From Phlebiopsis flavidoalba (Eukaryota; Basidiomycota; Agaricomycetes; Polyporales; Phanerochaetaceae), in the NCBI GenBank assembly GCA_035772785.1, contig JAOCPU010000009.1, forward strand, positions 62,001 through 126,000: a DNA stretch of 64,000 nucleotides, read 5' to 3'. The position numbers were made by a program, and so were the translations under genes. The notes under the pieces are model-generated. The model saw only the letters and a program-made list of their open reading frames with translations. It had not been told where the DNA came from and did not search any database. Shown here in pieces: positions 24,616-43,235 of this stretch (position 1 is the stretch's first letter; every line of letters begins with the position of its first letter).

Positions 24616-24909
24616 GACTGTGAGCAGCAAACCGTCGCACAACTCCAATTTTCTGGAGGCGCCGGATGGACAAGCGCTACCGAAAAAGCGCCGGCGGCTC
24701 GCATTTTCGACGGAAATTCGCAAGAAAATATCATTTTACTGGCGTGAGAACTCCGTCTCGTTTTGGCAAGAGCTCTCGTCGCAAGCGCTCTCACGGCGTG
24801 GGAATATACGCGAAGAAACTGTACAGGACCAGAGAGTGCGCATTCGACTGTGCTCATCGTCGTTAAGCAGTGTCAAGAACCTCTCCCGACGTCCCGCCCC
24901 GCCCTCAAG
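24616..24909. promoter_or_regulatory. Divergent promoter shared by CBF5 and ribosomal protein eL22
   Basis: 294 nt separate the two start codons. Both genes serve ribosome production, so one bidirectional promoter could co-regulate them. The stretch holds no recognisable gene; open frames crossing it are chance. Confidence 0.7.
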
Positions 24910-25465
24910 ATGGTTAGTCCCCAGTACCGCTTTGCTGAGTTACCTTCTCAGTAGGCTTACACTGGGTTTTCTCTCTCTCCTCCTTATGTAGCCCAAGGCC
25001 GCCTCCGGAAAGTCTGCTGCTGCTAAGCACAAGTTCGTCATCGACTACTCTCGCCCTGCTGGCGACGGTGTCTTTGACGGCGCGGACTTCGAGAAGTTCC
25101 TCCACGACCGCATCAAGGTCGAGGGCAAGACCGGGCCAGCTCGGTGACAACATCAAGATCACCCGCAATGGTACGTTGTACGACCGAGGTACCTGCTAAC
25201 TAGAGTCTTACCCAAGTACAGGCGACAAGGATCTCACCGTCACCATCGAGCATCCCCATCTCGAAGCGCTACCTCAAGTACCTCACGAAAGAAGTTCTTG
25301 AAGAAGAACACCCTCGCGCGACTGGATTCGTGTTGTTGCTTCTTCCAAGGACGCCTACCAGCTCCGCTTCTACAACATCCAGTAAGTCCCAGTTCTAGAA
25401 CAACTGTAATCATTTACTCACAAACAATCTGTAGGCAGGATGCTGACGAAGAGGAGGAGGACTAA
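24910..25465 (+). CDS. RPL22: 60S ribosomal protein eL22
   Basis: Large-subunit ribosomal protein. Four exons: the ATG (24910-24912) stands alone, intron 24913-24991, then PKAASGKSAAAKHKFVIDYS, FDGADFEKFLHDRIKVEGKT and KITRNG, intron 25171-25221, then the DKDLTVTIE strand, SKRYLKYLTK and FLKKNTLRDWIRVVASSKDA, then AYQLRFYNIQ, intron 25382-25434, and the acidic end DADEEEED with TAA at 25463-25465. An extra G in the run at 25133-25135 and an altered base order near 25250, with further breaks near 25285-25320, interrupt the frame. In such a conserved essential gene these are most likely sequencing errors. The expected length and all hallmark segments are present. Confidence 0.95.
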
Positions 25466-25709
25466 AAGTATCTATCTTTACTGTCGTACTGCTCTCGTCA
25501 CGTCTCATGTTGTAGCGCTATCGATGTCTTACCCTTCCATATTATGGCTCATGAGGTTTTGCACCATAGCCTATGCCTACAAGATACAAGACAAGACAGT
25601 CGCCGATCTGAGTGCTTGCGCGTTCAATAAGTGTGAAAACAACAGTACATGGACAATGATAAGTAATTGTGCAAATGCCATCATTGCAACACTCTGTTCA
25701 CGACTAGCT

Positions 25710-28700
25710 TCACTGTCTCGGATTTCTTTTCTCATCTTTTGGTTTCACCTTCCCGAGTATGGCCATTGCCGTGTCCTCCCACACAGCATCAGGCCCGCTC
25801 ACGGGCTTACCGCTGAAGGGGTTGGACAGTGTAGCGGCCAGCTGCTTGCGCAGGTATTTCAGAGCAACGCTGGCCTTTGGGCCAACGCTAAACCGCACTT
25901 TCCTGTCAACAAATATGCTGTCCCGCCAGCAGCTGTTACATGGCGGTGAAATGAGCCATATGGATTATATAGAGACTGAAGTAAAAACCTTGAACTCCGC
26001 GTCACCGCAAAGAAGAACCAAAGAGAGGTCATCCACAGGTCCTGTTTCCCAAGCATACATCCTCTTGGATTGCCTACAAACGATGGGTTAATGGCGAGTA
26101 AAGGCTAAAGCCTTGATAGTGTACTTACATGATGGTGAAGTAGTTCAGATAGTGAACTCCAAAATCGCTCGCTTTGCGTCGCGCATTGACTGAAGACGGA
26201 TGGAGAGCAACGGCTTGGTTTATTGGTGATAGTGACCAATTTTTCTGCGCCCAATTTTCCTTCGATCGAAAGGACCTTCGGAAAGAGGCCAGCGGTCAAT
26301 GCGGCACTAATAACAGCGTAGATTTGCTCGAGTTGCGATCCAGCTTCCGTGGGAGTGTGTAAACAAATCGTATGCGACCGCGACTGCTATACCGCGCCCT
26401 GGAACACTGAGTATGGAGTTTGATTCAAAATAACTTGGCGAAAGCCTACCGGTTGAGTTCGCTTTATGAACGATGAATTCGTCTTTGATGAATGACGAGT
26501 CAATCAGGTATCTAAACTACAGTGAGCCAAGACATGTAGGTCACAGGAGAACAGCATACCCAAGGAACTGCTGTGCGAAGCTCTTCAATTTGTTGAAGGT
26601 TCTGAGCGCAGCGATTAATGGAAACTTCAAGAAGACCATAAGATAATCCTTACTTGATGGCTCAGAAAAGCCTCTCGACAGAGTTTCCGTGCCGCGGGCA
26701 AACCGTTCCCGCAAGCTCTTCGCCAGCTAGAGAAGGCATTGTGCAAAGTCAAAAAATCCGAATTCTCTGTAATCAGAGGTTGGATATGTCATTGTCATGC
26801 GTGATTGAAGGTTAAAATCACCTATTCTGAAAGAGAGCTTCTGGCGGTGAGCGTCTTGTTCTTTGCCAAACGGTGTGTAGGAAAGGGCTTTTGGAATTGA
26901 GGGCGGGCCGCGATAGTCAGCGCAGGGTCAGGCACCCAAAGACGCACGAAATGAGGAGGAATTTGCCTAGATGTACGTCCGTAGGCAACTTACTCAACAG
27001 CCGCCCCATTGAGGTGATATCCTGAGATGCTAGTCAAAGCCCCGACCTAGGACAAATTGATGAGTATTGTCTGATGTCTAATAATTCATTGCTCATACCT
27101 CAACTAATGCGGACACTGCCCTCTGTATATTCACGGGAGAAGGTGGATCCAGTGCACGGGATAGAACGTCTTCAATAGTTGATCCTGCCATGAACTTTTC
27201 ATGATTTTAATGCGTAACGCGAGGTCGCTCAAGCTGAGGCGCATAATTTCAGGATCGGGATGGTCTGTCATCTGAGACGGACAGGTTAACCACGGCTGGC
27301 CACACTGAGCATCCTTACTTCCTTGCTATCGTGTCGGCTCTTTGTAAAGAGGTGGAAGCAAAGCCCCGGGTTGAACTCGACCAGCCCGTCCACGTCGTTG
27401 AGCCGCATTGCTTTTGGCAACAAAGGTGTCGACCAACCGGCTGATCTGTCGTTTCTCGTCGAAACTGCACGTTGTGAGACGCAACCGGAATTGTGCAGAA
27501 TGGATTGAACCGCGTACCGCATCTCTCGTTGTCGCCCCGGTGTCTATGACACAAGTAATATCGGGGATGGTGATACCGGTCTCAGCAATATTATGTAGCT
27601 GGTAGTGCTGTCAAAAAACCACGTGCGAACAGAAGGTAGATGGACCTACCAATGACAATCTTCCTGACGATCCCGGGGGAGGAATGTTGAAGAACTGGCA
27701 GCCTGCTGGTCACTTGCAATCGTTGAGTGCAATGGATATATCTTGAACAAGTGTTCGGAATGAGAATAACGTGTGTTCCATTAGAATTTCGTGCAGGTCG
27801 CCCGATTTCTCCTAAGCCAGGCATAAACACCAAGATTGCTGAAGAATATTCGCCGTAGAGCGAATTTGGAGCACATATACTCTCCAATAGCATGATGATA
27901 AGGTCATAGGGCATAAGCCCGCTCATCCAGCAAGTTAATCGTAGCGGCTGTTGAAGGAGGAGTACCCTCTTCTCCAGTTGGGACAGTTTTCGCGCGTGAT
28001 GTCTTCTTCTTCAAGCAACGAATCCTCGAGCCCATCGTTCTTATTGCGCCCACAGGGAGTATTTGTCGTTACCTACCACACGATGTCAGATTTTTGTTGT
28101 GTGAAGTTACGTGTGCTGGCATACCCCTCATAAGCGTAAGGTGAGCCCTCCGTCACCTTCCAGTTTGGTGAGCTTGCTCTACGGCATCTCTTCGAGGTAA
28201 CGCACATCGACTGGGAACGTTCGGGGCCGGGTACCTGAAGTACTGGGCATCCGTCAAAGTAGCTGGAAAATTTGTCCGCATCGAGTGTTGCAGACATCAA
28301 TACCACTCTGTCAGCACATAAATGTCAGTAGGGCCCCCGGTTTCTATTGGAAAGGAGTTAAGACTCGCCTCAGGTTGGGACGTCGCTTGATCAATGACTT
28401 GAGGACGATAAGAAGGAAATCGGATTCGATGGTCCTTTCGTGCACCTACGGGATTGTGAGTTTATCAGTGGTGTGGACTGCTTCGGTGGACATGCCTCGT
28501 CGACTATGATGTGCTAGACGCCATATCAGCTTTGGTAGCCAAAACACAACTAGGACGTTCGTACTGTTATTTTCGTCGAAGGAAGAGCCCCGTTTGCTCA
28601 GCAATACTACCCTCCAGCATACGCAACGCGATACCATTCGTTACGTACGCTAAACGCGTTGTCTTGGAAGTATTACTCTCTAGCCGTATGGAATATCCTA

Positions 28701-31261
28701 CCAGGGATCCGTTGGTACCGACTGCCCCTGGCGCTTCGCCGAGACTCGCGTGAAACTCGGGTGGCCAGCGAGATTGCAGAGATACGTCGGGGTTCTGTAC
28801 AATAAATCTTGCAAATGCTGCCCCACGGGACAAATAATCTTCCAGGATGAAAGCCGGAAGCTGCGTCGATTTACCACTAAGATGCGTCAATGCGTCGTTC
28901 GATGGCCAGAGTTATTGGCTCACCATCCAGTCTCTCCGCTAAGAACCAGGACTTGCGAAGACTCTAGAGTTGACACAATATGCCCGCGATACGCAGCTAT
29001 CGGTAGATTATTACGTTGGTTATTGCTGTTTAGACTGTGAGTAGACACTGGAAATGGTTTGAAGGGAACGTACAAAGCATCTCTTGATATGCAATACTTG
29101 CTTGACGAGCGTGGAAAGCGTTTGCAATGTCGGCAGAGGTTAAGGTGTCATATCCGACCTCATTCCCTGGGGTAGTCAAAAGGGCAGGCGTCGAACCTTT
29201 CGAGCGTTTGACAGGAGTCTGGGCAATTTTATGAGTATCAAGTTACATCGCATTGCGGCAAAATGGCATACCTTCGCTCCCGATAACTTCGGCTCCAAAA
29301 TTTGACGAAGCTTGGCCCAGATGTTGCGGTTTATCTGATCGTGGTCTGCGCGCCGTTTTTCTTCCAACTCATTCCAGAGATCGCGATGGATGGGAGGTAG
29401 TAGCCTGTAAGACGTTAAAGTGTTGGCGGCGGCAGCGCCTCCGACGGCAAAGCCTTCGTGAGGGGGGAAGGCAAGACCGTGCAGAGCAACAGTGGCAATG
29501 TACTGCTCCGCCTGGCTCGCGTCATGGCAAGCCACATCGACCATAGACCATTCGCTCGAATTCCCGTGTTGCCAGACGATGCGTAAACCGCTGCACGCTT
29601 CGCCGCGCTGGGACTGGCACCGGAGACGGATGTGAAGGAGACATTTGCAAACCTATCCGTCCTAGTAACCAATTCGACAGCAGTAAAGCGCGCGGCGTTT
29701 TGCCCGACCACCCTTTCGGAGCGGGCATGTCTCGAACTTGGACGAGCGTGCCCTCCGATGTAACATCCGTCTGCGGCATCTCTAGAATTTCAAAGAGCCC
29801 GCCGGATCCTTCTTTCGTCGCTTTCTTTGATCGAAAACATCCTCTGTTTTGCTCGATTGACTGTGGGGGTCTGGGTGAGCGCGCTCTGGGTGGGGACTTG
29901 ATGGTCGACGTCGCCGGAACAGCTCGGACCCACCTCGCCGCGAAGGCGGAGACTGTAATGCGAGCGCATCTGCTTTCTTTCTCTCAGCATGGAACGCAGT
30001 ATCGGCCTCACTGTTTGTCGAAGAAATAGTCCTTGTTGCACTTCTTCCAATCGTTTCTGAAGTGAGCGCACAAAGAACAAGTCGTCAGCGGTCTCCGACT
30101 TGGTGCGATGTGTCGTGAGCTCCGAAATGCGCATCTTGAGGCGGACATAGGCCAAAATTAGGGTCTTCGTCAGGGGTCCCGGGAAAGGACATCTCTGACA
30201 AGTTATCATATGTGTGTTCAATTAATGTTGTGGATGAAGCTGTCGATGGACTACTAGTCCCGCTGAACGAGACAACGGTTCGTGGTGTCATCGGTGGGCT
30301 TGTATATGTTGTGTGGTGTGAAGCCGTGCTGCGGGTAGGGGAGGCAGGAGGGGGAGAGGAATATGCTCCGCTTGCCTTCTGCGACTTCGATTGCTTAGAC
30401 GAAGCATCTTCGCGACCTAATGACAACATTTGTCAATCAACTCGCCCCATTGTGTTAACAATGTTCAACACACCCCAGATAGTTCGAAGGGTGTCTTCTG
30501 AACAATGGAGGCAGAGCTATTGTACGGATGTCAGTACTAGGGTGCAACATATGGATCAACGCAGCTTGCCCATTCGGGGCTGCCTCATCGAGGTCAATGC
30601 CTTGGATAGACTTCATGCATTCCTCAACAGTCTCTTCGTCTAATCCAAGCCTTCTAAGCACTCCGTAGGTGATCGCAAGCTGGGCACATCATTTTCCCCT
30701 CCGGTCCCTCGAGGCTAGGCGTCGCTGGATGCCGTGTGAGAAGATTGCTATCACGCAGACTGGCTGAATCTCAGACATACCATCCTGAGATAATTTGTCG
30801 GTACCCCGGCGGCGAGCTGTAAGGACAGTTTCTACATATGATGGATCGAGGTCAATTCTTGGGAGGGTGGGCAGAGAACCGCTGCTCTTGTTCTATTGTC
30901 TATGTGACTCTCTTCAGGATGAGGGCCAGGGACGCGTCGGGCGCAGTGTGTGATTGTCTTACCTTTACGGTCCTGGTCACCTCTTTCTCAACGCGATCTT
31001 GAAATTGATCGACAAACGTCTGTAGGAAAGACCTCCTCGGCTCGAGTAGCATCAGGATTGTCGTCGCTACCGCTTGCCAAAGTAGCTGGTTCCGCTGCAT
31101 CTTCTGAAGCTTTGTGCAGCAGAAGAGAGTCCGACTTGCGAAAGAGGAGTTTCGTCTTTCTGGTACTGGCTGCCTCTACAGGATCTACTTTCTTTGCGAC
31201 GGAAACAGTAGCAAACCACACGCGCCACAGGCTTCAGCTGGGTTTTCTTCTTCTTTGCCAT
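25710..31261 (-). CDS. DHX29/YLR419W-like DEAH-box RNA helicase
   Basis: Large cytoplasmic ATP-dependent RNA helicase; the animal relative DHX29 helps 40S ribosomes scan structured mRNAs. Start MAKKKKTQLKPVAR at 31259-31261, then ATVSVAKKVDPVEAAS. A UBA-like helix (LRRLGLDEETVEECMKSIQG, about 30600-30660) is followed by an RNA-binding domain (DMPAPKGWSGKTPRALL, DVACHDASQAEQYIATVALH, about 29450-29760), then the helicase core: motif I SGKSTQLPAFILEDYLSRG (about 28830-28885), SLVGYSIRLES and TRLAYVTNGIALRML, motif II IVDE (about 28500), SDFLLIVLKSLIKRR, and motif III MSATLDADKFSSYFDGCP (about 28255-28306). The C-terminal OB-fold ends VALKYLRKQLAATLSNPF and WEDTAMAILGKVK at 25710. The 26.3-28 kb part is badly broken by frame changes, and its exons cannot be resolved by eye. 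Confidence 0.9.
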
Positions 31262-32093
31262 TTTATGCCGAGATTGAGTGAAACTTTCGTATGTGATGCG
31301 TTCAGCGGGTGTTACAGTTGTGCGTCCGTCCTTTGTAATCGCGCAGGCCGTCCGCTTGGCGTAAAGTGGAGTACCAACAGAGTCAAGCCGAGCTTTGAGG
31401 AAAGGGGACAGGTTCGGAACTCATCTAGTCAGAGCGGATAAATATTGGTGATTCAGCCGGGTTTCATTGACTCGACGAGTACTGGTTGAGACATACTACT
31501 ACCTACCGCGGCAGACCGTCTAGGTCGTGCCATCAAACTGACAGGCGCCTGCGATGCACTCGACTGATGTCCCAGGTCACTCAAGAGCGTGCTGACATTA
31601 AAGGCACGCAAGCTGGGTCCAACATAAGTGCATTCAAGTGATACACAATAACCATCGGGGTGTTGAATACTTTGACAGTGTCTTCAGAGCCCGAAGCTTG
31701 AAGCTTGAAGTACTTATACTACACTCACTCTGTTCGTCGTGACATCATAGTTTAAGTGCGACTCGCAGAGTCACGCACACAGGGTAAGTTCAGAGACGGA
31801 AGAACAATGCTTGTACATTGACATGTTGCGGTGCTGTGAAGGTGTGTACCAAGTTGCGGTAACGAAACGATGCTATAAACTTACAGTAACACATGCCGAC
31901 CAGTCAAGAGCACAGAATGTGGATGTTCCGGCCATCGTTTGCTCAGACACATTGAAAGAGGTCGGCTATGCGTATACTAGATGAAGTGAGCGTAAATACA
32001 ACATACTACTTAGTGCAAGGTATAACGGTCCAAAATAGAGATCAAAGTTAGGTGAGAAGCGAGTACAGAAATTATTACACGTCCAAGCTGCAA
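31262..32093. other. Intergenic region upstream of the helicase gene
   Basis: 832 nt between the helicase start and the INO80 stop. It contains a short tandem AAGCTTGAAGCTTGAAG near 31690-31710. No gene recognised. Confidence 0.5.
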
Positions 32094-38056
<5,963 letters not shown>

Positions 38057-38684
38057 GAAAAAGTACGGTGGTGTCTCAGACGGAACTTCGGGGGGGGTGC
38101 TAGTGATTGTTCGTGTGAATTTATATCTGGATCATTTCCCCGAGTTCGAGGCCAACGACTAGACTCCCCCGCGATCTGGCACGGTATAATGCGAGTGCTA
38201 TGCGGCGTAGCAGAGTCGACGGCGCGAGTGTCCCGGCGCTATGACGATGTGGGTCGAGGGTGCCCCCCGCTCAGTGCGCGGGGGAAGCTGCTCGTTGCGC
38301 GAGATGGCGAAGGAGAGAAAAAGAGAGGCGATGATTGATGCAGGCCCACCGGCAACGGTGCAACAGCTGAGCCGCAATAGCCCACCTTGTTCAAACCTGT
38401 CCTTCATATTTCGTCTCAGGCTCTTGCCTTTTTTCGTGACGCCTGGGCTTCTGATGTCTCAATCCCGCCGTGACAATTCGTCACACACCCCCGACGCGGC
38501 ACCATTGTCCTCCTCGTCGTGCTCGACGGCGAGCACAGTGGCGGCGAGCTACTGCACATCCTAAATTAGCCGCATGCTATCGCAACGAATTTCTAGACGG
38601 TCCTCCGTCGAGACTCGTGCAGTACGACTTATGAAATCATCGTGGCATGATATCCCAAACTCAGAAGCATTACGTGGGCAGCTG
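38057..38684. other. Intergenic or INO80 leader region
   Basis: 628 nt between the first plausible INO80 exon and the fumarase stop. Open frames here (for example plus 38241-38564) show no domain. It may hold the INO80 promoter and leader. Confidence 0.4.
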
Positions 38685-40955
38685 CTATACACTAGAAAAT
38701 GACATCCAAAACCCTACAGCATCTATAGAATTATGCCTCGTCGGGTACAACATCAGCTCTGGGCGGACTTTCTGGTCAAACTCCTCTGGTGTGAGGAATC
38801 CAAGCGCAACTGTGGCCTCCTTCAGGGTCGTGCCCTCCTTGTGGGCTTTCTTCGCACACTTGGCCACATCTGCTCGCCAGCGTCAGCACAATTGAGCATC
38901 GCCGATCAACAACAAACGTACTGTCGTAGCCCCCAGATGGCTTGTTGAGGGATAGTTGCCAACATCACGACTCGTTTGAGGAGTGTGTCGATGCGCTTCT
39001 CGTTGGCCTGGATGCCGACAACGCAGTTCTTCGTGAATGAGCGGGAGCCTATGGGTTCGGGTCAGAAATTTGACATGTGCCAAGCAACATCATGCGACAC
39101 TAAAACCGTCGTGCAAGTAGGCGAATGCTCTGCCGAACGTTCTTGATGATGACAGCTTGAACACGTTCAGCTCGAACTGGCCGCTCGCGCCAGCAACGCT
39201 GACAGCAGTCTGGGTTTGCCCATGACTTGCGCAGCCACCATGTGTAAGAGCCTCGCACTGGGTGGGGTTGAACCTTGCCGGGCATGATACTGCTGCCAGG
39301 CTCGTTCTCGAACCGGCAGGCTCAGCTCACCAAGACCGCAGCGGGGGCCCGAGCCAAGGTAACGAATGTCGTTGGCAAATCTTCATAAGCGGGAGCAGGT
39401 CGATGGTGTTCATGAGCACCGTGCGCCTCGACAAGCGCGTCATGAGAGGCAAAGGGCTTCACGAACTTCGTTTGGTCAGCAGTCTGGAAGTCAATACCAG
39501 TGATTTTGGTGTTCTCGGCGGCAACCTGTGACGTCGAAGCCCTTTCTGTGGTGTTCGTGGGAAACCCTAGAAAGGTGTGCGTTGATAAATTGAGGTATCG
39601 AATCTGTAGTAGATATCCTTACAGTGCCGACGGCGTACCGCCCTAGAGCGTGAGCAGGTCTCAACACGAGGAAGTGTGTGCCTCGATGCGAAGCAAGGCC
39701 GTTTGTCAGCTGCTGTACAAGTAACCAGCCACACTGAACTCCACCAACAAACAGGACCGAAACAAAGAACCACCAACAAAAAAAAACACCACCAGAGTCA
39801 AAGGTGAAAAACTATACCACAAGTCGCATCCTGGAGTGTTCAAGCGCAACCAACAAACAAAAGTGAGGAAAGTCTAAAAACTGCAACATGTACACCACTA
39901 GTCAAAGGTGTCTGAGGCTTTGTGTATAGGTTCCAAACAGGCATTACCTGAAGATTGGGTACGGCCAATCTTGATGATTTTTTCAAACGCCTTTGCCTTC
40001 GCGTCCAAAGCGTCACGCAGTTCAGCGAGCGCCGGAATAAGCGATTCGCGGATCTCTGTTGACTGCAGCGACATGCATGGCAGTCGGGTCAGCTATCCGA
40101 AAAGCATGAGCATCCATGGCTTTGGGTGAGGCTCTATAACCTACGTGTCGTTGCTGCTTTGGCTCATGTTGACATGATCATTGGGGTGAACGGGCTTTTT
40201 GGAACCGAACCGCTCGCCTCCAAGGAGCTCGATAGCCCGATTTGAGATGACCTGGTATGGCATATGGGATAAATACGAGCTCTACACCATGATACATTGA
40301 TACGCGCACCTCGTTCGCGTTCATGTTTGCTTTGCGTTTCCAGAGCCAGTCTGGAAGACCACAAGCGGGAAATGATCATAGAGCTTGCCAGAGATGACCT
40401 ATAGGTTGCGTTGAGCTCACGAAAGGAGAGAACCGTTAAATGCAGCTCACATCATCTGCAGCCTTCTGGATGGCCTCGCCGACCTTTGGGTCCAAGCCGT
40501 AGGTAACATTGACGATGGACGCAGCCTTCTTCAGGACACCGAATGCCTTGACTAGCGGAGGGGGAAGGCGTTCAGTGGGGCCGCCGATGTCAAAGTTCTG
40601 CAGAGAGCTATGGAGAAATATTAATACCCAGAGGGGGATCGTCGACACGAAACATACCGCTGTGTCCTGCGCGCCCAGTAGCGGTCAGCGGGCACCTGGA
40701 GCTCGCCAAAGGTGTCGCGTTCGGTGCGGTATTTTCTGCTTCCTGCACAAGAGTGAGCTACCACCCGTGTGCGCGTCGTCGACTGGCATACCATGCTGAT
40801 GGCAGTGGAAGAGAACAGTCTCTCTGGGTGGATGCCCGCTGAGCATCGCGCTGTATACATCGGGGCCCGAGGAAGCCGTATCACATGAGTGTGTGCAGAC
40901 TATGACGCGCCAAAGAACTCACGACGGTGGTGCGAGCGAGCCTGATGCTGGCCAT
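38685..40955 (-). CDS. FUM1: Fumarate hydratase (fumarase, class II)
   Basis: Hydrates fumarate to L-malate in the TCA cycle; fungal fumarase is usually shared between mitochondrion and cytosol. The start ATG at 40953-40955 gives [11 protein letters not shown], and after introns [13 protein letters not shown], a basic Ser-rich presequence. Then [60 protein letters not shown] (partly broken), [20 protein letters not shown] with [59 protein letters not shown] and the signature GSSIMPGKV (about 39270-39290). The C-terminus is [20 protein letters not shown] and [18 protein letters not shown], with stop at 38685-38687. A long atypical intron-like insert follows THLQ (about 39755-39947), and the residues normally next to it cannot be read cleanly. 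Several single-base breaks. Confidence 0.95.
39787..39910. repeat. Direct repeat of 11 nt spaced 104 nt inside the fumarase insert
   Basis: AGTCAAAGGTG occurs at 39796-39806 and again at 39900-39910, each preceded by an ACACCAC-type stretch. Between and before them the plus strand is A/C-rich with repeated CCAACAAAC-type motifs. This could be a duplicated segment or the footprint of a small insertion. Confidence 0.6.
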
Positions 40956-41453
40956 GGTTTGCGCTACGGAACGAGGGGGCGGTCTGGAGGAGGAGGGGAC
41001 TGAGGTGAAGACTGTGTGCAACGGCTTGCTGGTACACACTCGCACTCGCGCGTCATCGCGCTTTTGGCGGCTCTAGCCGGGCGAGGCCCCGAGATCATCC
41101 GTTCGCACAGCGCGACGGCCGCGGCAATGGCCCTCGGAGTCCCCTCGGAGCGCGGCGCGGGGGCTCGGGGTCGACTTTCGACCCGTCGGTGCTGCTGCCG
41201 CCCGCACGTCGCGCTCGCCGTCAGACACACGCCCGGCATCACGTCCCAGATGCCTTTCCACAAGCTCGTCGGTCCGCGCCCATCATCCGCTGCGAGCTCT
41301 CTCAGGAAACACGGGGATAGAGGGGTATTACACGTGATATTCCTGTCCCCACACTTCTTCTGTCCCGCAAGTCCCGCCCGGTGGGTATATGAGCGAAATG
41401 GCCGTTTACAGACTTCACTCGTGTCTGTACACAGCGCAACCAACTTGAACACG
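40956..41453. promoter_or_regulatory. Divergent promoter between fumarase and PEX11
   Basis: 498 nt between head-to-head genes for a TCA-cycle enzyme and a peroxisome-division factor. The two halves differ: GC-rich from about 41040 to 41300, then a TATA-like GTATATGAG near 41385-41394 facing PEX11. Long overlapping open frames on both strands here have no domain and are judged chance. Confidence 0.5.
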
Positions 41454-42528
41454 ATGGCAGCCGTCGCCCACGTCGCCCAGCAGGTCGTCCTGCACCCCAC
41501 CGTCTCCCAGTCGCTCAAGGTGCTGGGCACAACACTAGGAAGGGACAAGGTCCGCACAGTCCATCGAGTGCAACTCCTGTCCCCGCTCTAACATTGTGCT
41601 TGCTAGACATACCGAGCGACCCAGTACTTCGCTCGCTTCCTCGCGTGGTTGCTCCTCTCCAAAGGCTACAAGATCGAGGGCAGCTCGATGGAATGCGCTC
41701 AAGAACCATCTTGCATTGGGCAGGAAGCGTACGCGATACTAACACGAGCCTATGTCTGACGGCTGACGCGTCTGAACGACAGTAATGCGCTTGGGCAAGC
41801 CCGTAGAGCACCTCCAAGCCGCCTTGCGCGCGTGCTCTCGCCCCCGGAGTCCCGACGGAGCAGATTCTTACCATCGGACGTCAGCTGGGATACTTCGGGT
41901 ACCTGTTCCATGACACGCTTGTCTGGGTGCGTTCGTATCTCATTCGACAGAATTGCATCGACTAACGTATAGGCAGGCAAACACAATCAAGTTCTACAAC
42001 TTGAAGCCTAGCACGTCTGCTCGTGTGAGCAAACTTGCCAACCAGTTCTGGGTCACCGGAATCCTGTTCAGCATTACTTTCGGCCTACTGAAGGTGCGTA
42101 ATCTCATTCTAAGTTTAGTGCAAGGTCGCGCTAACACCGTCTAAAGGCTGGGCGGTTGGCCAATGAGGCGAAACAGCTTCAAGGCTCAGCTTGGTCGGAG
42201 AAGGGTACCGAAGTGGACCGGGATTTGAAACTCCAAGCCAACCTTGCGTATGTACAATTCTTACTTCCGAACCCTCGACCATTCATTGAAGTATCGACAC
42301 AGGGCCCCGCGCCGACTTGCGCACATCAATTCGTCATCGATCTCCTCGATTTCTGGATCCCTGCAACAAACATTGGCCTTGTCAACCTGCCCGACGGTGT
42401 TTGTCGGAATCTTCGGGTGCGTACGCTAGACTTGTGTAGGACGCAACTCATACTCACCATTGAGCAGTATGATCTCCTCGCTCATAGGACTGCGTCAACA
42501 GACCCTGGCCGTTCTTGGCAAGAAGTAA
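41454..42528 (+). CDS. PEX11: Peroxin 11 (peroxisome elongation and division)
   Basis: Peroxisomal membrane protein that bends and elongates the membrane before division. The start ATG at 41454 gives MAAVAHVAQQVVLHPTVSQS, then LKVLGTTLGRDK. After an intron, YRATQYFARFLAWLLLSKGY is read in the next frame, then a MRLGKPVEHLQAALRA-type amphipathic segment, QILTIGRQLGYFGYLFHDTL, FYNLKPSTSARVSKLANQFW, VTGILFSITFGLLKAGRLAN, then a RQFVIDLLDFWIPATNIGLV membrane segment and the end RQQTLAVLGKK with TAA at 42526-42528. Introns lie near 41555-41608, 41731-41780, 41931-41975, 42093-42146, 42248-42320 and 42417-42470. Length and layout are standard for fungal Pex11; few frame breaks. Confidence 0.95.
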
Positions 42529-42712
42529 AATGGGACCTCACTTCCCTCACTCTTGTCGTTAGCTCTATACCTGTGTTTACGGATTTTGTAATTCCTGTTG
42601 TGCCATTAAATACGACAAATGCTTGCTGTGTTTAACCTACACGGTTGAAACGCATGTGATACGCATGACCCCGTAGATGAAATATGTTTCCCGGACGACG
42701 GTATCGACCGGT

Positions 42713-43095
42713 TCATGAAGCAGCATTGGATGACGCATTCTGTTGACTTCTGAGACGTAGGTATTCCTCCTTGACAATCGCCAGTCGCTCCGGCGTGTTG
42801 CTAGCCGGACGTTTTCAGCTCGAGTTTGCAAACAAAATCCAGGTGAGTGGAACTGACTATATGAGCATACATTCCTGGACTGCTTTGTATTTATCACGAC
42901 ATGCCCAAGCCACAGACAGGGTGCGGCCAGTTGCGCACTCGGCGAATGCTAACATATCCCGTTAGTGCGTAGGCCCGAATATCAACGAGATGACTGAGAT
43001 GACAAACCTTTGACCACAGGATCACACTCTTTGAGAGCCTGTTCCTTCGTGGTCTTCGCCAAAGTCTCCTCTTCGCGTCGTGAGAGTGTGTCCAT
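42713..43095 (-). CDS. CMC1: CMC1-type COX assembly factor, twin CX9C protein
   Basis: Small mitochondrial intermembrane-space protein needed for cytochrome c oxidase assembly and copper handling in yeast, imported by the Mia40 disulfide relay. Three exons, all solved from the sequence: 43008-43095, 42858-42948 and 42713-42800, with introns 42949-43007 and 42801-42857. They give an uninterrupted 88-residue protein. It begins MDTLSRREEETLAKTTKEQA and carries CDPVVKAFAEC and CRDKYKAVQEC, both exact CX9C motifs, then TPERLAIVKEEYLRLRSQQN before a short Ser/Ala tail. Each single exon is short, so the gene is easy to miss. It converges on PEX11 (184-nt gap) and is divergent from lipoyl synthase. 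Confidence 0.92.
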
Positions 43096-43235
43096 CCGTT
43101 CCAGGCCGTTCGGGGATGAGGGGAGTTGGCGCCGAGCACGCGTCGGAGCGGGAACCCGTTTTACGGCAGGCGGGGCGCGCTGCTCATGTATTTATCACTT
43201 TCACTCTTGCTCGTACCACATCCACGGCAGCGACT
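43096..43235. promoter_or_regulatory. 140-nt divergent promoter of CMC1 and lipoyl synthase
   Basis: Only 140 nt separate the two start codons, so the genes must share promoter DNA. Both products act in mitochondria. A TATTTATC element at 43189-43196 faces the lipoyl synthase gene, about 40 nt before its ATG. Confidence 0.7.

Noticed and set aside
40964..41591. Long overlapping open frames on both strands between fumarase and PEX11
   Set aside because: They lie in the GC-rich divergent promoter, overlap each other, contain no domain and include the PEX11 start in another frame.
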